Positions 30,494-43,477 are shown, counted from the first letter of the stretch. The stretch is 64,000 bases of DNA from Providencia zhijiangensis (GCF_030315915.2 NZ_CP135990.1:3472001-3536000), one strand, 5' to 3'. Program-made: numbers and translations. Notes: a model not told the origin generated them from the letters alone.

Positions 30494-31228
30494 TTAGCGA
30501 CATTCAAAACCGGGGTTCAAAAAAGACTCTCTCGGTGAATAATCCAGTGTATTTCCCTGCCAATCCACCACGCTCGCCCCTGCCCCTAATGCCACTGCAT
30601 GTCCCGCTGCTGTATCCCAGATATTAGTCGGTCCAAAACGAGGGTATAACTGCGCGCTGCCTTCCGCTACTAAACAGAATTTTAGCGATGAACCTATCTC
30701 CGCTGTGCGATGCACTGGAAGCTTCGCGAGATACGCCATCAATTGGGGGTCTTGATGAGAACGGCTGATCACCACCACAGGCGGCGTCTCAGCTTTAACG
30801 TGAATGCGCTGAATTTCCCCGTGCTCTTCTTTCCACGCTTGAGAGCCTTCGGCGTAATACATCAACCCTTTAGCTGGCGCAAAAACCACTCCCATGACTG
30901 GAATGCCATTTTCAATTAACGCAATATTGACGGTGAAATCACCATTACGATTAATAAATTCTTTAGTTCCATCCAACGGGTCAATAAGCCAGTAACGTTG
31001 CCAGTCACGACGTACAGGCCATTCTGGAGGATCTTCTTCCGAAAGTTGAGGGATATCAGGTGATAAACGTGAAAGCCCCTCTTTGATGATTTGATGGGCC
31101 GCAATATCCGCAGCCGTGACAGGGTAATCATCTTGCTTATGTTCAACCTGCAATGGCGCATGCCCATTGTAGATTTTCATGATGGCATCACCCGCCTCTC
31201 GGGCAAGTGTACAAAGTTGTTGGCGCAT
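30494..31228 (-). CDS. cysQ: 3'(2'),5'-bisphosphate nucleotidase CysQ
   Basis: Hydrolyses 3'-phosphoadenosine-5'-phosphate (PAP), protecting sulfate assimilation from product inhibition. Inositol-monophosphatase fold: SEED (63-66), DPLDGTKEF (83-91) and WDTAAGH (204-210) build the lithium-sensitive metal site. At 244 residues it compares with 246 in E. coli. Convergent with mqo; in E. coli it lies near ytfJ. Confidence 0.96.
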   Translation of the reverse strand: MRQQLCTLAREAGDAIMKIYNGHAPLQVEHKQDDYPVTAADIAAHQIIKEGLSRLSPDIPQLSEEDPPEWPVRRDWQRYWLIDPLDGTKEFINRNGDFTVNIALIENGIPVMGVVFAPAKGLMYYAEGSQAWKEEHGEIQRIHVKAETPPVVVISRSHQDPQLMAYLAKLPVHRTAEIGSSLKFCLVAEGSAQLYPRFGPTNIWDTAAGHAVALGAGASVVDWQGNTLDYSPRESFLNPGFECR

Positions 31229-31291
31229 TTTATTTCCCCTAATGACACGAAGCCTTTAAGAGTAACAAGAGCAGAATATTTACGCTAATAA

Positions 31292-31352
31292 AAAAGCCTC
31301 ATTAGCTATATCGAAATGGCAAATGACCAAAATGACAAGCTAATAAGGCTAT
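31292..31352 (-). terminator. Terminator of fklB
   Basis: Long arms GCCTTATTAGCT and AGCTAATGAGGC (minus strand) enclose a ~30-base loop and are followed by six T. Confidence 0.65.
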
Positions 31353-31379
31353 TATTCTTTTCTGTAAGTCAGTCAGAAA

Positions 31380-32000
31380 TTACAAAATTTCCAGTAACTC
31401 AACTTCGAAAACAAGAGTGCTGAATGGAGGGATAGATGCACCTGCACCGCGCTCACCGTAAGCTAATTCATGAGGAATGTATAATTCCCATTTTGAACCC
31501 ACAGGCATTAATGTCAGCGCTTCAATCCAACCTGGGATCACGCCACTCACTGGGAATTCTGCTGGTTGACCGCGCTGTACGGAGCTGTCGAACACAGTAC
31601 CGTCAATTAAACGGCCTGTATAATGAACGCGAACGCGATCAGAACGCGCTGGGATTGCGCCTTCACCTTGGTTGATCACAGAGAACTGCAAACCAGACTC
31701 AGTAGTCGATACGCCGTCTTTCTTCTGGTTCTCATCTAAGAATTTTTGACCTTCTGCAGCCAGTTCTTTTTGACGCTCTTGGCGAACTGCATCTGCACGT
31801 TCGTGCATTTCACGCAGTGCTTTATGCAGCGCTTCAACTGGAACTGATGGCATGTTGCCTTCTAAAGAATCAGTCAGACCCGCTAAAATTGCGTCTGGAA
31901 CTAAGCCTTCTAGTCCTGATTCTAATAATTGCTGTCCAATTTGTAGACCAATGCCATAGCTCGCTTGAGCTTCTACTGAATCAAAGTTTTGGTTTGCCAT
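31380..32000 (-). CDS. fklB: FKBP-type peptidyl-prolyl isomerase FklB (FKBP22)
   Basis: Dimeric FKBP22-type isomerase that speeds cis-trans prolyl isomerisation. The N-terminal dimerisation part ([17 protein letters not shown]) and long alpha helix are followed by the FKBP domain (about 118-206) with [28 protein letters not shown] and a [12 protein letters not shown] flap. I chose ATG 32000, giving 206 residues as in E. coli; an ATG four codons upstream is possible. Confidence 0.96.
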   Translation of the reverse strand: MANQNFDSVEAQASYGIGLQIGQQLLESGLEGLVPDAILAGLTDSLEGNMPSVPVEALHKALREMHERADAVRQERQKELAAEGQKFLDENQKKDGVSTTESGLQFSVINQGEGAIPARSDRVRVHYTGRLIDGTVFDSSVQRGQPAEFPVSGVIPGWIEALTLMPVGSKWELYIPHELAYGERGAGASIPPFSTLVFEVELLEIL

Positions 32001-32208
32001 GAAAATACCCATTTCATTTTTTGAGAAAAACCAAGGATAGCAGCCCCTTTCCTATGGGTAAACCTAAACCCGATCACGGAAGAATAAAACTGTCTAAATT
32101 ATTCAGTGTTCTCCTAAATTAGCCTTCAACTTGTTAATTTACGCGTAAATAGTGCTAGTATGCGTTAAAACGTCTGTGATTAATTATTCCTCAAATATAG
32201 GAGGGGTC

Positions 32209-32811
32209 ATGTTGAGACTATCCACTTTTCATCGCTATGGAATTGCTATTCTAGCGCTGGTCGTTATTGCTGCCTTATTTTGGCCATCTAGCGATAAGCC
32301 GAATACCGCGCAGAATAATACGGGCAATATACCGAATCAGCCAATAGTGATCCCACCAACTGCACAGCCAAATCCAATCCCTGATACGGTATTATCGCAG
32401 CCAGAACAACCGACAACCAACATCCCAGATACATCACCGACATTGCCAAGTGAGCCGGAAGTTATTCAAGAGCCGCAAACGTCTCAACCGACACAGCAGC
32501 CAAGTACTAGTGCGCCATCACAGCCGTCAACCACTCGCCCTTCAGCTAATGAATGGCAGAATTATCGCGTTCAAAAAGGGAAAACATTGGCGCAGCTATT
32601 TCGTGATAATAACTTGCAGGCGAATGATGCATTTATCATGGCAAAAGTTGAAGGCTCAGAAAAACCCCTTAGTAACTTGCAACAAGGGCAGAAAATCCGA
32701 TTAAAAGCCAATGGTAAAGGTGAAGTTCAACAGCTGGAAATCACAGCAACCAACGGCCAAACCTATGGCTTTACGCGCTTAAGCGATGGTAGCTATTATC
32801 GAACACCTTAG
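32209..32811 (+). CDS. ytfB: OapA-family cell-envelope protein YtfB
   Basis: Inner-membrane anchored protein of 200 residues. One membrane helix lies at 10-25; a long Pro/Thr/Gln linker (30-112) follows, then a C-terminal OapA/LysM-like domain (117-200) expected to bind glycan. E. coli YtfB localises to the septum and affects division; Haemophilus OapA affects adhesion. ATG 32209 is fixed by AGGAGGGG just upstream; a longer open frame from 32152 is not needed. It is divergent from fklB, as in E. coli. Confidence 0.92.
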   Translation: MLRLSTFHRYGIAILALVVIAALFWPSSDKPNTAQNNTGNIPNQPIVIPPTAQPNPIPDTVLSQPEQPTTNIPDTSPTLPSEPEVIQEPQTSQPTQQPSTSAPSQPSTTRPSANEWQNYRVQKGKTLAQLFRDNNLQANDAFIMAKVEGSEKPLSNLQQGQKIRLKANGKGEVQQLEITATNGQTYGFTRLSDGSYYRTP

Positions 32812-32980
32812 TTTGTCTTTTAACGCCGGGTATTTCATACAATAACCCGACTTTTCTTTTATTTTCAGAATAAAAATTCAATGGAGACGTTATTTGATGA
32901 CGTCTCTCACCATAAACTACGTATAATCACTGTTCTTTATTACACTTAATGGTTAAACAGGGAAAAGAACAGGAAAATCT

Positions 32981-33745
32981 ATGCAGAAAAACAACAATAC
33001 CTGCAAAAAGAAGCTCATTAAAATTATTGCGGCCGTAATTTTACTCCTACTGCTCAGTGTTATTGGCTATATTTCATGGATTAAATACCATGCGGATGGG
33101 CTGTGGAATATCATTAGCCAGCAGTGCATTGCTATCAATGATCCCGACCAGCGTAATCCATCTTGCTTGAAAGTGGATTTAGACAATCGCTATGTACTAT
33201 TTAAAGATAAAAAAGGCCCGGTTCATAATTTGGTACTACCGACCGATAAAGTCAGTGGTATCGAATCCCCTTTATTACTTGAAGATAATAGTCCTGATTA
33301 CTTTACGCTTGCCTGGAATGAGCGAGAGAGCGTTAGCCCCGCGGGCCAACCCGCTATTAGCGATGATAAACTCGCCTTAGCGATTAATTCACAATATGGG
33401 CGTTCACAAGATCAACTTCATATCCATATTGCTTGCCTAAAACCACAAGTTATTGAGCTAGTTAACCAACATGCGGATGCGATTAAATCTGAATGGCATG
33501 TTTTTCCTGTGCCGTTAGAAGGTCATGAATATTGGGTGAAAAAGTTAGATAGCCAACAGAGTCCTTTCAAGCAGTTAAATGAGTATGTTCAAGCACATAA
33601 TGACAGCATGGGGAACTATGGACTGGCTGTGACGGAGCTGAAAGATGGTTCGATGGTATTATTAGCGAATCGTACGGATGTTTGGCAGTTTAATTTAGGT
33701 AGTGCGGGAGAATTGCTGGATTACCAATGTTCAGTTAATCAGTAA
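32981..33745 (+). CDS. cdh: CDP-diacylglycerol pyrophosphatase
   Basis: Membrane-anchored HIT-like hydrolase that splits CDP-diacylglycerol to CMP and phosphatidate. An N-terminal membrane helix lies at about 12-34. The HIT-like motif is QLHIHIACL (145-153; His147 and His149). Blocks ESPLLLEDNSPDYFTLAWNE and GHEYWVKK match E. coli Cdh (251 residues; 254 here). In E. coli cdh is elsewhere, so its place between ytfB and rplI is a rearrangement. Confidence 0.93.
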   Translation: MQKNNNTCKKKLIKIIAAVILLLLLSVIGYISWIKYHADGLWNIISQQCIAINDPDQRNPSCLKVDLDNRYVLFKDKKGPVHNLVLPTDKVSGIESPLLLEDNSPDYFTLAWNERESVSPAGQPAISDDKLALAINSQYGRSQDQLHIHIACLKPQVIELVNQHADAIKSEWHVFPVPLEGHEYWVKKLDSQQSPFKQLNEYVQAHNDSMGNYGLAVTELKDGSMVLLANRTDVWQFNLGSAGELLDYQCSVNQ

Positions 33746-33765
33746 GTTTTCCATACCCTAGAAAT

Positions 33766-33797
33766 AAAAAAACACCGGATCCCCGGTGTTTTTTTAT
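33766..33797. terminator. Bidirectional terminator between cdh and rplI
   Basis: AACACCGG (33771-33778) pairs with CCGGTGTT (33783-33790). A-run and T-run flank both sides. Confidence 0.9.
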
Positions 33798-33838
33798 TGT
33801 GCCACCGAGTTAACAGTGGCAACTATCATCATTATTGA

Positions 33839-34288
33839 TTACTCAGCAACGATGATAACGTTCAGCTCTGCGAAAACATCGCTGTGTAACTGGAAGTGAA
33901 CTTCGTGGTCACCAGTAGTACGCAGAACGCCGTTTGGCAGGCGAACTTCGCTTTTCGCAACTTTAACGCCAGCCGCAGTGATTGCGTCAGCGATGTCACG
34001 AGTACCGATTGAACCGAACAGTTTACCTTCGTCACCAGCTTTAGAAGCCAGAGTAACAGAACCCAGCGCAGTAACAGCTGCTGCACGAGCCTGTGCTGCT
34101 GCCAGAACGTCAGCTAATTTAGCTTCCAGTTCAGCACGGCGAGCTTCGAAGAATTCAACGTTTTTCTTAGTTGCAGGAACAGCTTTGCCCTGTGGTACTA
34201 AGAAGTTACGAGCGTAGCCCGATTTAACGTTAACTTGGTCACCCAGGCTACCTAGGTTAGCTACTTTATCAAGCAGAATAACTTGCAT
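33839..34288 (-). CDS. rplI: 50S ribosomal protein L9
   Basis: Two-domain ribosomal protein that binds 23S rRNA near the L1 stalk. It starts [22 protein letters not shown], has the central long helix rich in Ala/Glu and a C-terminal globular domain. At 149 residues it equals E. coli. Last gene of rpsF-priB-rpsR-rplI. Confidence 0.98.
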   Translation of the reverse strand: MQVILLDKVANLGSLGDQVNVKSGYARNFLVPQGKAVPATKKNVEFFEARRAELEAKLADVLAAAQARAAAVTALGSVTLASKAGDEGKLFGSIGTRDIADAITAAGVKVAKSEVRLPNGVLRTTGDHEVHFQLHSDVFAELNVIIVAE

Positions 34289-34326
34289 TACCTTATCCTC
34301 TATTAGTCGTTAATGGACTGTACCAA

Positions 34327-34876
<550 letters not shown>

Positions 34877-34884
34877 CTGAGCAA

Positions 34885-35280
34885 TTACTCTTCAGAATCC
34901 CCAGTTTCTTCTGCTTCTTCGTCTTGATATTCATCAGACATGTCACGGCCGCGACGTTCGTCTTTGGCTTTGACCATTGGAGAAGCTTCTGTTACTGCGT
35001 GTTTTAAGCGCATAACCATGCTGCGGATAACGGCATCGTTGAAGCGGAAGTTAGTTTCCAGCTCATCAATCGCTTCCTGTGGAGCTTCTACGTTCAGCAG
35101 AACATAGTGAGCTTTGTGCAGTTTGTTGATTGGGTAAGCCAGTTGACGACGGCCCCAGTCTTCCAGACGGTGAATCTGACCTTGTGCGTTAGTGATAACA
35201 GCACTGTAACGCTCGATCATGCCCGGAACCTGTTCGCTTTGGTCAGGATGGACCATAAAAACGATTTCGTAATGACGCAT
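34885..35280 (-). CDS. rpsF: 30S ribosomal protein S6
   Basis: S6 binds the 30S platform with S18. From ATG 35280 it is 131 residues: [20 protein letters not shown], and an acidic C-terminal tail ending in repeated Glu, which RimK extends in E. coli. AAGGAG lies about eight bases upstream. The frame is open to 35343, but that stretch is the regulatory leader, not protein. Confidence 0.98.
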   Translation of the reverse strand: MRHYEIVFMVHPDQSEQVPGMIERYSAVITNAQGQIHRLEDWGRRQLAYPINKLHKAHYVLLNVEAPQEAIDELETNFRFNDAVIRSMVMRLKHAVTEASPMVKAKDERRGRDMSDEYQDEEAEETGDSEE

Positions 35281-35345
35281 TAGTAGTTGCTCCTTACGGA
35301 TTATTAGCCTCCTGTCTGGGTTAACCGCGGCCCGCGGAGGCAAGG
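35281..35345 (-). promoter_or_regulatory. S6:S18-binding autoregulatory leader of rpsF
   Basis: The leader can fold by pairing GCCTCC with GGAGGC and CCTT with AAGG. A CCG sits in the terminal bulge, in TAATCCGTAAGGAG just before the rpsF start; it mimics the 16S rRNA site of S18. The E. coli leader has almost the same 3' sequence. The S6:S18 complex is inferred to repress translation from it. Confidence 0.75.
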
Positions 35346-35379
35346 AACTTGTTGAGTGCGGCTAAAAAATTGACGCGTA

Positions 35380-35408
35380 ACTATACCCATCCCAGATAAA
35401 AAACTCAA
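35380..35408 (-). promoter_or_regulatory. Strong sigma-70 promoter of rpsF operon
   Basis: On the minus strand, TTGAGT (35403-35408), 17-base spacer, TATAGT (35380-35385). The start is predicted about 90 bases upstream of rpsF. Confidence 0.75.
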
Positions 35409-35445
35409 GAGATGGGGACAAATTAAGCAAAAATTATTTTATGAT

Positions 35446-36183
35446 TTATTTGGCAATGCGTTGGCGAACTGCTTCAAACAGACAAACGCCCGTTGCTACA
35501 GAGACGTTCAGTGATGAAACTGAGCCCGCCATTGGAATACTAATCAACTCGTCGCAATGTTCACGAGTCAAACGACGCATACCTTCACCTTCCGCGCCCA
35601 TCACTAATGCGATAGAGCCAGTCAGCTTACTTTGATACAAGTTATGGTCAGCTTCACCGGCGGTGCCAACAATCCACACATTGTATTCTTGCAGTAAACG
35701 TAAGGTTCTTGCCAAGTTAGTCACGCGGATCAACGGAACGTTTTCCGCTGCGCCACAGGCGACTTTCTTCGCGGTTGCATTCAACTGTGCAGATTTGTCT
35801 TTCGGGACAATCACCGCATGAACACCAGCTGCGTCTGCGCTACGTAAACACGCGCCTAAGTTGTGTGGGTCAGTCACGCCATCGAGGATCAGTAAAAATG
35901 GCGATTCGGTGCTTTCCAGTAAATCCGGGAGATCCCCTTCTTGATACTGCTTGCCGGCTAGCACATTGGCGATAATCCCTTGGTGTACCGCACCTTCAGT
36001 TTGTGCGTCCATCCATTGGCGATTTGCCACTTGCACCACAATGCCCAACGCTTCGATTTCATGAACGATAGGCATCAGGCGGCGGTCTTCACGACCTTTT
36101 AAAATATAGACTTCTTTAATACGTTGCGGTGAACGCTCAAGCAGGGCTTTCACTGCGTGAATGCCGTAAATAATTTCGCTCAT
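35446..36183 (-). CDS. rlmB: 23S rRNA (guanosine-2'-O-)-methyltransferase RlmB
   Basis: SpoU-family SAM enzyme that methylates G2251 of 23S rRNA. The N-terminal RNA-binding part is [19 protein letters not shown]. The SPOUT knot motifs are [33 protein letters not shown] and [18 protein letters not shown]. At 245 residues it compares with 243 in E. coli. It follows rnr in the nsrR-rnr-rlmB unit. Confidence 0.97.
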   Translation of the reverse strand: MSEIIYGIHAVKALLERSPQRIKEVYILKGREDRRLMPIVHEIEALGIVVQVANRQWMDAQTEGAVHQGIIANVLAGKQYQEGDLPDLLESTESPFLLILDGVTDPHNLGACLRSADAAGVHAVIVPKDKSAQLNATAKKVACGAAENVPLIRVTNLARTLRLLQEYNVWIVGTAGEADHNLYQSKLTGSIALVMGAEGEGMRRLTREHCDELISIPMAGSVSSLNVSVATGVCLFEAVRQRIAK

Positions 36184-36221
36184 AAATATCTTTTAGGTTG
36201 AGAACATTAAATAGGTGGAAA

Positions 36222-36251
36222 ATCAAAAGGTGGCGATTTCCCGCCACCTTG
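36222..36251 (-). terminator. Intercistronic hairpin between rnr and rlmB
   Basis: A 9-bp stem AAGGTGGCG / CGCCACCTT (36227-36235, 36242-36250) is followed on the minus strand by TTTTGATTTT. It may reduce read-through or stabilise the rnr 3' end. Confidence 0.55.
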
Positions 36252-36266
36252 TATCATGAAACGCGC

Positions 36267-38747
36267 TTATCCCTCTTGTTTTTGGGATTTTTTCGCCACG
36301 CGTTTTGCTTTTAACTTGGCACTGATTTTTTTGGTTTTATCGGATGGCTTTTTGCTTTTCGCTTTACCGTTTCCTTTACCTTCAGGTTTTGCGTCCTTGC
36401 TGTCTTTCTTGCCTTTTTTCTCTGAACGACGAAATGCAGAATCAGGTTCGAAGTTTTTCTCTTTGCTCACATCGCCTTTTCGACGGGCTGAACGTGTCGC
36501 ATTTTTAACTTCTTTCTTCATCTTATCCCGTGTGGTTTTACCCGGATTTTTCGCTTTTCGTGTCGTTGAAATTAAAGCAAAATCAATGGTGCGCTCATCC
36601 ATATGTACCGCTTCTACACGGATTTCCACTTCATCGCCAAGACGATAAGTTGTACCGGAAGATTCACCAATTAAGCGCTGTCCAACCGCATCATAACGAT
36701 AATAGTCGTTATCAAGAGTCGAAATATGCACTAAGCCATCAATAAACAGGTCATTTAAGCGAACAAAGAAACCAAAACCTGTCACGCTAGTGATAAGTCC
36801 AGTAAACACTTGGCCCACTTGGTCTTGCATGAAGTCACATTTTAACCAATCTGCGACGTCACGGGTAGCTTCATCTGCACGACGCTCAGTCAGTGAGCAG
36901 TGCTCGCCCAATTGCAGCATGCTGTCCATATCGGAGTGCCATCCACCCGTTTCCGTCCAGCGCTTATCTCCATGACCATGCTCTTTTGCCAGTAAGTATT
37001 TAATACCACGATGCAAAGTTAAGTCAGGATAACGACGAATTGGCGAGGTAAAGTGGGCATATGATTTCAGACCTAAACCAAAGTGACCGCGGTTTTCTGG
37101 ATCATAAATCGCTTGCTTCATGGAGCGTAAAATCATGGTCTGTAACAGCTCATGGTCTGGGCGCTCAGCCACTTCGTTCATTACTTGGGCGTAATCTTTT
37201 GGCTCTGGCTTCATGCCACCCGGCAGCGTCAAACCTAACTCGCTGAATACTGAGCGTAAGTTCATAACGCTCTCTTCTTTCGGACGGTCATGCACGCGGT
37301 ATAGGGCAGGCTCTTCGTTTTTCTCAACAAATCGCGCCGCCGCAATATTAGCTAAAATCATGCACTCTTCAATTAATTTGTGTGCATCATTACGTTCTAC
37401 AGGCTCAATACGCTCAATACGGCGTTCCGCATTGAAGATAAATTTGGCTTCTTCAGATTCAAACGAGATAGCGCCACGCTCAATACGCGCTGCATCTAAC
37501 GCTTTGTATAATTGGTGTAAATGCTCGATATGAGGCACTAACGCTTTGTAGTGCTCGCGTAGCTCTTCATCCCCTTGCAGCATTTTCCACACTTTGGTGT
37601 AAGTTAAACGCGCGTGGGAGCTCATCACCGCTTCATAGAATTTATATGAAGAGAGTTTTCCGGATGCCGAAACCGTCATTTCACACACCATACACAGACG
37701 ATCTACGCCTGGGTTGAGTGAACATAATCCGTTAGACAGCACTTCCGGTAGCATTGGAACAACTTGGGATGGGAAGTAGACCGAGTTACCACGACTATGG
37801 GCTTCCGTATCCAGTGCAGTTTGTGGGCGAACATAATAGCTCACATCGGCAATCGCCACCCATAAACGCCAGCCGCCACCTTTTTTCGGTGCACAGTAAA
37901 CGGCGTCATCGAAGTCACGAGCATCTTCGCCATCGATGGTAACGAGTGGAAGATCGCGAAGATCCACACGCCCTTTCTTCGCAGCTTCAGGAACTGTTTC
38001 ACTGTAATCAGCCACTTGCTTTGTCACTTGTGGCGGCCAAGAGTGCGGAATTTCATGAGTACGTAATGCGATTTCTACCGCCATGCCCGTACCCATGGTT
38101 TCACCGAGTACTTCGACAATATTCCCAACAGCTTGAGAGCGGCGTTGTGGGCGAGTTTCTAATTCAACCACCACCACGTTACCCATACGGGCGCCACATT
38201 GCTTGTCTTTAGGAATTAAAATATCGAAACTTAAACGACCATCATCAGGAACGACAAACCCCATTCCCGCTTCAATAAAATAGCGCCCAACAATTTGGTT
38301 ATTGCGCGGCTCTAATACACGTACAACACGCACTTCGGTGCGTCCTTTACGGTCTTGACCATAAGGTTGAGCCAAAATCACATCACCATGTAAAGCGCGC
38401 TTCATCTCATCTTGAGATAAGTAGTAATCTTCTTTTTTACCTTCGACACGCAAGAAACCATAGCCATCACGGTGGCCAATAACTTTACCTTTTAATAGGT
38501 CAATACGTTCTGGTAATGCATAACATTTGCGGCGAGTGAAAACTAACTGTCCATCACGTTCCATCGCACGTAAGCGACGACGCAATGCTTCCAATTCATC
38601 TTCCGTAGAGAGGTTGAGTAACTGTGCAATTTCTTCACGGTTTGCAGGGGCTGTGCGCTTAGATAAGAGATCTAAAATAAACTCTCTACTCGGAATTGGG
38701 GATTCGTATTTTTCTGCTTCTCTTTCCTGAAAAGGATCGTTTGACAT
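36267..38747 (-). CDS. rnr: Ribonuclease R
   Basis: Processive 3'-to-5' RNase that unwinds structured RNA and works in trans-translation and cold stress. Two cold-shock domains lie N-terminal. The RNB catalytic motif [12 protein letters not shown] is at 272-283, including Asp272, Asp278 and Asp280. An S1 domain ([19 protein letters not shown]) and a Lys/Arg-rich C-terminal tail follow. ATG 38747 ([10 protein letters not shown]) has GGAGGT upstream and gives 826 residues versus 813 in E. coli; the frame extends six codons further. Confidence 0.97.
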   Translation of the reverse strand: MSNDPFQEREAEKYESPIPSREFILDLLSKRTAPANREEIAQLLNLSTEDELEALRRRLRAMERDGQLVFTRRKCYALPERIDLLKGKVIGHRDGYGFLRVEGKKEDYYLSQDEMKRALHGDVILAQPYGQDRKGRTEVRVVRVLEPRNNQIVGRYFIEAGMGFVVPDDGRLSFDILIPKDKQCGARMGNVVVVELETRPQRRSQAVGNIVEVLGETMGTGMAVEIALRTHEIPHSWPPQVTKQVADYSETVPEAAKKGRVDLRDLPLVTIDGEDARDFDDAVYCAPKKGGGWRLWVAIADVSYYVRPQTALDTEAHSRGNSVYFPSQVVPMLPEVLSNGLCSLNPGVDRLCMVCEMTVSASGKLSSYKFYEAVMSSHARLTYTKVWKMLQGDEELREHYKALVPHIEHLHQLYKALDAARIERGAISFESEEAKFIFNAERRIERIEPVERNDAHKLIEECMILANIAAARFVEKNEEPALYRVHDRPKEESVMNLRSVFSELGLTLPGGMKPEPKDYAQVMNEVAERPDHELLQTMILRSMKQAIYDPENRGHFGLGLKSYAHFTSPIRRYPDLTLHRGIKYLLAKEHGHGDKRWTETGGWHSDMDSMLQLGEHCSLTERRADEATRDVADWLKCDFMQDQVGQVFTGLITSVTGFGFFVRLNDLFIDGLVHISTLDNDYYRYDAVGQRLIGESSGTTYRLGDEVEIRVEAVHMDERTIDFALISTTRKAKNPGKTTRDKMKKEVKNATRSARRKGDVSKEKNFEPDSAFRRSEKKGKKDSKDAKPEGKGNGKAKSKKPSDKTKKISAKLKAKRVAKKSQKQEG

Positions 38748-38788
38748 TGTTACCTCCATTGTCATCAGAGTGATAAATTACTGAGACA

Positions 38789-39211
38789 TTAATCGAGCAG
38801 TAATTGATACAGCGGACTATTATCTTTGACCATGTCCGCTAGCGTATATTGGTCTAGTTCTTGTAAAAATTGTTGTATCGCCTTTTGTAGCACACCTTTT
38901 AGGCGGCAGGCTGGCGTAATATGGCAAAATTCGCCACTACAATTGACTAGAGTGAGTGGTTCTAATGCGCGAACGACATCACCGATCCGGATTGATTCCG
39001 CCGGTTGACCCAGTGCGATCCCGCCATTTTTACCACGAGTGGCTTTTACATAGCCAAGGTGACTTAGCTGATTGATAATTTTAACCATGTGATTACGAGA
39101 AACACCATACACCTCAGTAACTTGTGTAATGCTCGTCATCTGCCCTTTTTCTAGGGCGGCTAAGTAGATTAGGGCTCGTAACCCATAGTCAGTAAAACTT
39201 GTCAGCTGCAC
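38789..39211 (-). CDS. nsrR: Nitric-oxide-sensing repressor NsrR
   Basis: Rrf2-family [2Fe-2S] or [4Fe-4S] repressor of NO-detoxification genes. The winged HTH contains [20 protein letters not shown]. Cluster cysteines are Cys91, Cys96 and Cys102 in [14 protein letters not shown] start at GTG 39211, as in E. coli, because GAGGT is correctly spaced; an upstream in-frame GTG at 39217 overlaps that site. The 140 residues match E. coli 141. First gene of nsrR-rnr-rlmB. Confidence 0.95.
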   Translation of the reverse strand: MQLTSFTDYGLRALIYLAALEKGQMTSITQVTEVYGVSRNHMVKIINQLSHLGYVKATRGKNGGIALGQPAESIRIGDVVRALEPLTLVNCSGEFCHITPACRLKGVLQKAIQQFLQELDQYTLADMVKDNSPLYQLLLD

Positions 39212-39471
39212 AATCACCTCAAAAATTTTTTGGCGCTACAAATATGTCATGAAATACTTATCTGCCATTTTCGTTATATTTGTTTTCTGGCTACCATCTA
39301 AAGTACATTTTGAACGATTTTCTACAGTATATCGCCTTAGTTTTAGTCTAGCCCATCCTTGCATGTAAAGATGCTTGTAATGGCACATAATGTTCAACTT
39401 GATGGATATTATCTGAAAATTTTAGCGTTTTATCAAAAAGGAATTCATCGGAAGGAAAATGGGAGAGATAA

Positions 39472-39500
39472 AAAAACAGCGCTCAGTGAGCGCTGTTCTG
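39472..39500 (-). terminator. Terminator of purA
   Basis: AACAGCGCTC (39475-39484) pairs with GAGCGCTGTT (39488-39497). A T-run follows on the minus strand. Confidence 0.85.
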
Positions 39501-39504
39501 TCTA

Positions 39505-40839
<1,335 letters not shown>

Positions 40840-41007
40840 CTACCATCAAAAATGAACTGTTCCAGTGATATTTTGGCATTACAAAAATTTTTTTCTAGAA
40901 AGCAAGTAAAATGGTAGTTTTATTTCTGTCGTAGACTCAAAGTGAATTTTCTCAACCTGAGCAGCTCAAATTTTCCCTGAAAAATCCATCACTTAAAACG
41001 ACAGGCG

Positions 41008-41037
41008 AAAAAAAGCCCACCGAAGCGGGCTTTTCTT
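41008..41037 (-). terminator. Terminator of hflC
   Basis: AAAAGCCC/GGGCTTTT arms (41012-41019, 41028-41035), followed on the minus strand by a T-run. Confidence 0.8.
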
Positions 41038-41091
41038 TATTAGATTAACAGTAATTTAAGCTCGTTGCACGTAACTTAAGCTGTTTATCAT

Positions 41092-42093
41092 TTAATCCGT
41101 TGAACGCAGCTGAGTTGGTGCCTTCATAAAGCGGAAGAAATCTGTATCTGGGCTAAGCACCATTACGTCATCACCACTTTTGAAGCTTTGCTCATAAGCA
41201 CGCAGGCTACGAATAAAGGCATAGAACTCTGGGTCTTGGTTGAATGCATCAGCAAACAGTTTCGTTGCCATTGCATCACCTTCACCTCGCAGGGTCAGTG
41301 CTGTACGCTCTGATTCTGCCAGTGTTTCTGTTACCGTCTTATCCGCTACCGCACGAATCTTGGTTGCTTCTTCTTGACCTTGTGAACGGTGCTGACGCGC
41401 TACCGCTTCACGCTCTGCACGCATACGCGCATAGATGGCTTCAGAAACTTCGTTTGGTAATTCAATACGTTTGATACGCACGTCAACCACTTCGATACCT
41501 AACGCCGCCATACTGTTTGCATTTACAACCAGTGGCTTCAGGTTGGTTTCTTTTTCAACGCGAGCCGCTGCATCTGCAATTGCAGCATCAGCGTCTTTAG
41601 TTGCTTCGTCGGTTGCGGTACCTTTGTTCAGTGCATCACGAACATCAACAGTTAAGCGACCACGAGAGTCAGTGATGATGTCTTTAACACTTAAACGACC
41701 AAACTCAGAACGTAAACGGTCACTGAACTTACGTTTTAACAGGGTTTCCGCTTGGAATGGGTTACCGCCGCCAGTCGCTACATAGTAACGACTGAAGTCA
41801 GTGACACGCCATTTCAGGTATGAATCCACCATTAAGTCTTTGTTTTCGCTAGTCAGGTAACGGTCAGCTTGAATTTCTAACGTCTGAATACGTGCATCTA
41901 GCATTTTCACAGTTTCAATAAATGGAACTTTGAAATGTAGACCTGGTTCATAAACGATAGGTTTATTCTCAGAATCACGTAAAACCTTACCAAAGCGTAA
42001 TACAATACCGCGCTCAGTTTGAGGAACAATAAAGATTGATGCGTAGGCAACAGCTAAAACAGCAATCACTACAAAAATAAATGACTTACGCAT
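41092..42093 (-). CDS. hflC: HflC, SPFH-family modulator of FtsH protease
   Basis: Inner-membrane SPFH protein that forms with HflK a large cage around FtsH in the periplasm. One N-terminal membrane helix (about 3-22) precedes the SPFH domain; a long charged coiled coil (about 215-265) and C-terminal part follow. 333 residues as in E. coli (334). It follows hflK by two bases. Confidence 0.97.
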   Translation of the reverse strand: MRKSFIFVVIAVLAVAYASIFIVPQTERGIVLRFGKVLRDSENKPIVYEPGLHFKVPFIETVKMLDARIQTLEIQADRYLTSENKDLMVDSYLKWRVTDFSRYYVATGGGNPFQAETLLKRKFSDRLRSEFGRLSVKDIITDSRGRLTVDVRDALNKGTATDEATKDADAAIADAAARVEKETNLKPLVVNANSMAALGIEVVDVRIKRIELPNEVSEAIYARMRAEREAVARQHRSQGQEEATKIRAVADKTVTETLAESERTALTLRGEGDAMATKLFADAFNQDPEFYAFIRSLRAYEQSFKSGDDVMVLSPDTDFFRFMKAPTQLRSTD

Positions 42094-42095
42094 GA

Positions 42096-43304
42096 TTATT
42101 GTCTCCCTACTCTAACTGCATCACCACGCACAGGATTGTTTGGCTGCGCAGGTGCTGAACTCGTAGAAGATGAATTGTTCGTTGAGTTCGTCATTCTTGC
42201 TGACTGATTCACTTTTGGTGCTGCAGTCGTATTGCCCGTCGCACCACGCATGATTTGATCCAACGGCAGTACTAACATGCTGTTGCTCTTATCGTTAGCA
42301 ATCACTTTACGTGTATTTGCTAATACGCGTTCCATCGTTTCGATGTACAAACGTTCGCGGGTAATTTCTGGTGCAGCACGATATTCAGGTAGCATTTTTG
42401 CAAAGCTTGCGACCTCACCCTCTGCTTTGAAGACGACGCTCGCCTTGTAAGCTTCAGCTTCTTCGATCATACGTTGTGCGTTACCTTTCGCGAGAGGCAG
42501 AACTTCGTTTCGGTAAGCGTGCGCTTCACGAATCGTTTTTTGTTCTTCTTCCCTTGCGGAAATTACATCATCAAACGCCGCTTTAACATCTTCAGGCGGA
42601 CGAGCCGCTTGGAAGTTGACGTCCAGCAGGGTAATACCCATTTTGTATGGTGCAATCGTTGCTTCTAGCTCTTTTTGCGTAACATCACGGATAAAGGCGC
42701 GATTCGTAGTCAACACTTGCTCCATGGCAGATTGACCAATAACACCACGCACCGCACTATCCAGCGCTTGACGCAGACTATTATCAGGATTAGTCACGCT
42801 AAACAGGTATTGAGCAGGATCAGTAACACGGTACTGAACGTTCATTTCAACGCGGATAACGTTTTCATCTGATGTCAACATCATACCGTTAGTCGCTTGT
42901 TCGCGAACAGTTTCAACGTTCACAGGAACAACTTGATCAATAAACGTTGGTTTCCAGTTCAGACCAGGGCCAACAACACCACTATATTCACCAAAACGTA
43001 AGACTACGCCACGGTCACTTTCTTTAATGGTATAGAAGCCTGAGCCCGCCCAAACTACGACAACCGCAGCAAGTGCTAACATACCTAAACGGCCACTCAG
43101 TTGTGATGGCTGTTTATTATTGCCTTCACCACCGCCTTTATTACCACCGCCGCCAAGCTTGCTGCCTATTTTACGAAAGAGATCGTCGAGATCATAAGCC
43201 CCAGGTTTCCGACCACCTTTGTTCCCGCCAGAGTTGCTGCCTTTATTGCCGCTTCCCCACGGATCGCGGTCTTGTCCGTCATTACCGGGCTGATTCCACG
43301 CCAT
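42096..43304 (-). CDS. hflK: HflK, SPFH-family modulator of FtsH protease
   Basis: Partner of HflC. The cytoplasmic N-terminus is Gly/Asn-rich with GSGNKGSNSGGNKGGRKPG (17-35); a membrane helix is at about 73-92; SPFH domain and coiled coil follow, then a Ser/Asn-rich tail. 402 residues versus 419 in E. coli. Upstream of hflC in the operon. Confidence 0.97.
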   Translation of the reverse strand: MAWNQPGNDGQDRDPWGSGNKGSNSGGNKGGRKPGAYDLDDLFRKIGSKLGGGGNKGGGEGNNKQPSQLSGRLGMLALAAVVVVWAGSGFYTIKESDRGVVLRFGEYSGVVGPGLNWKPTFIDQVVPVNVETVREQATNGMMLTSDENVIRVEMNVQYRVTDPAQYLFSVTNPDNSLRQALDSAVRGVIGQSAMEQVLTTNRAFIRDVTQKELEATIAPYKMGITLLDVNFQAARPPEDVKAAFDDVISAREEEQKTIREAHAYRNEVLPLAKGNAQRMIEEAEAYKASVVFKAEGEVASFAKMLPEYRAAPEITRERLYIETMERVLANTRKVIANDKSNSMLVLPLDQIMRGATGNTTAAPKVNQSARMTNSTNNSSSTSSAPAQPNNPVRGDAVRVGRQ

Positions 43305-43477
43305 GTTTTAGCTCCATTCTTTATGATTGATTTTTAGGGCTAAGAGCGATATTTCTCATCATTCATTTCACCCATGGGTGTCTTGAATCAAGTCGAGGAT
43401 ATTGGGCTCTTAATATCAATTCCATTGCCTAACTGTGTTGCGGTTAACTCAGCCAACTGACTGTTTTAACATCATTT

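Noticed and set aside
35281-35343. N-terminal extension of S6 from the open frame upstream of rpsF
   Set aside because: The extension coincides with the conserved RNA leader, and ATG 35280 with AAGGAG gives the conserved protein length.
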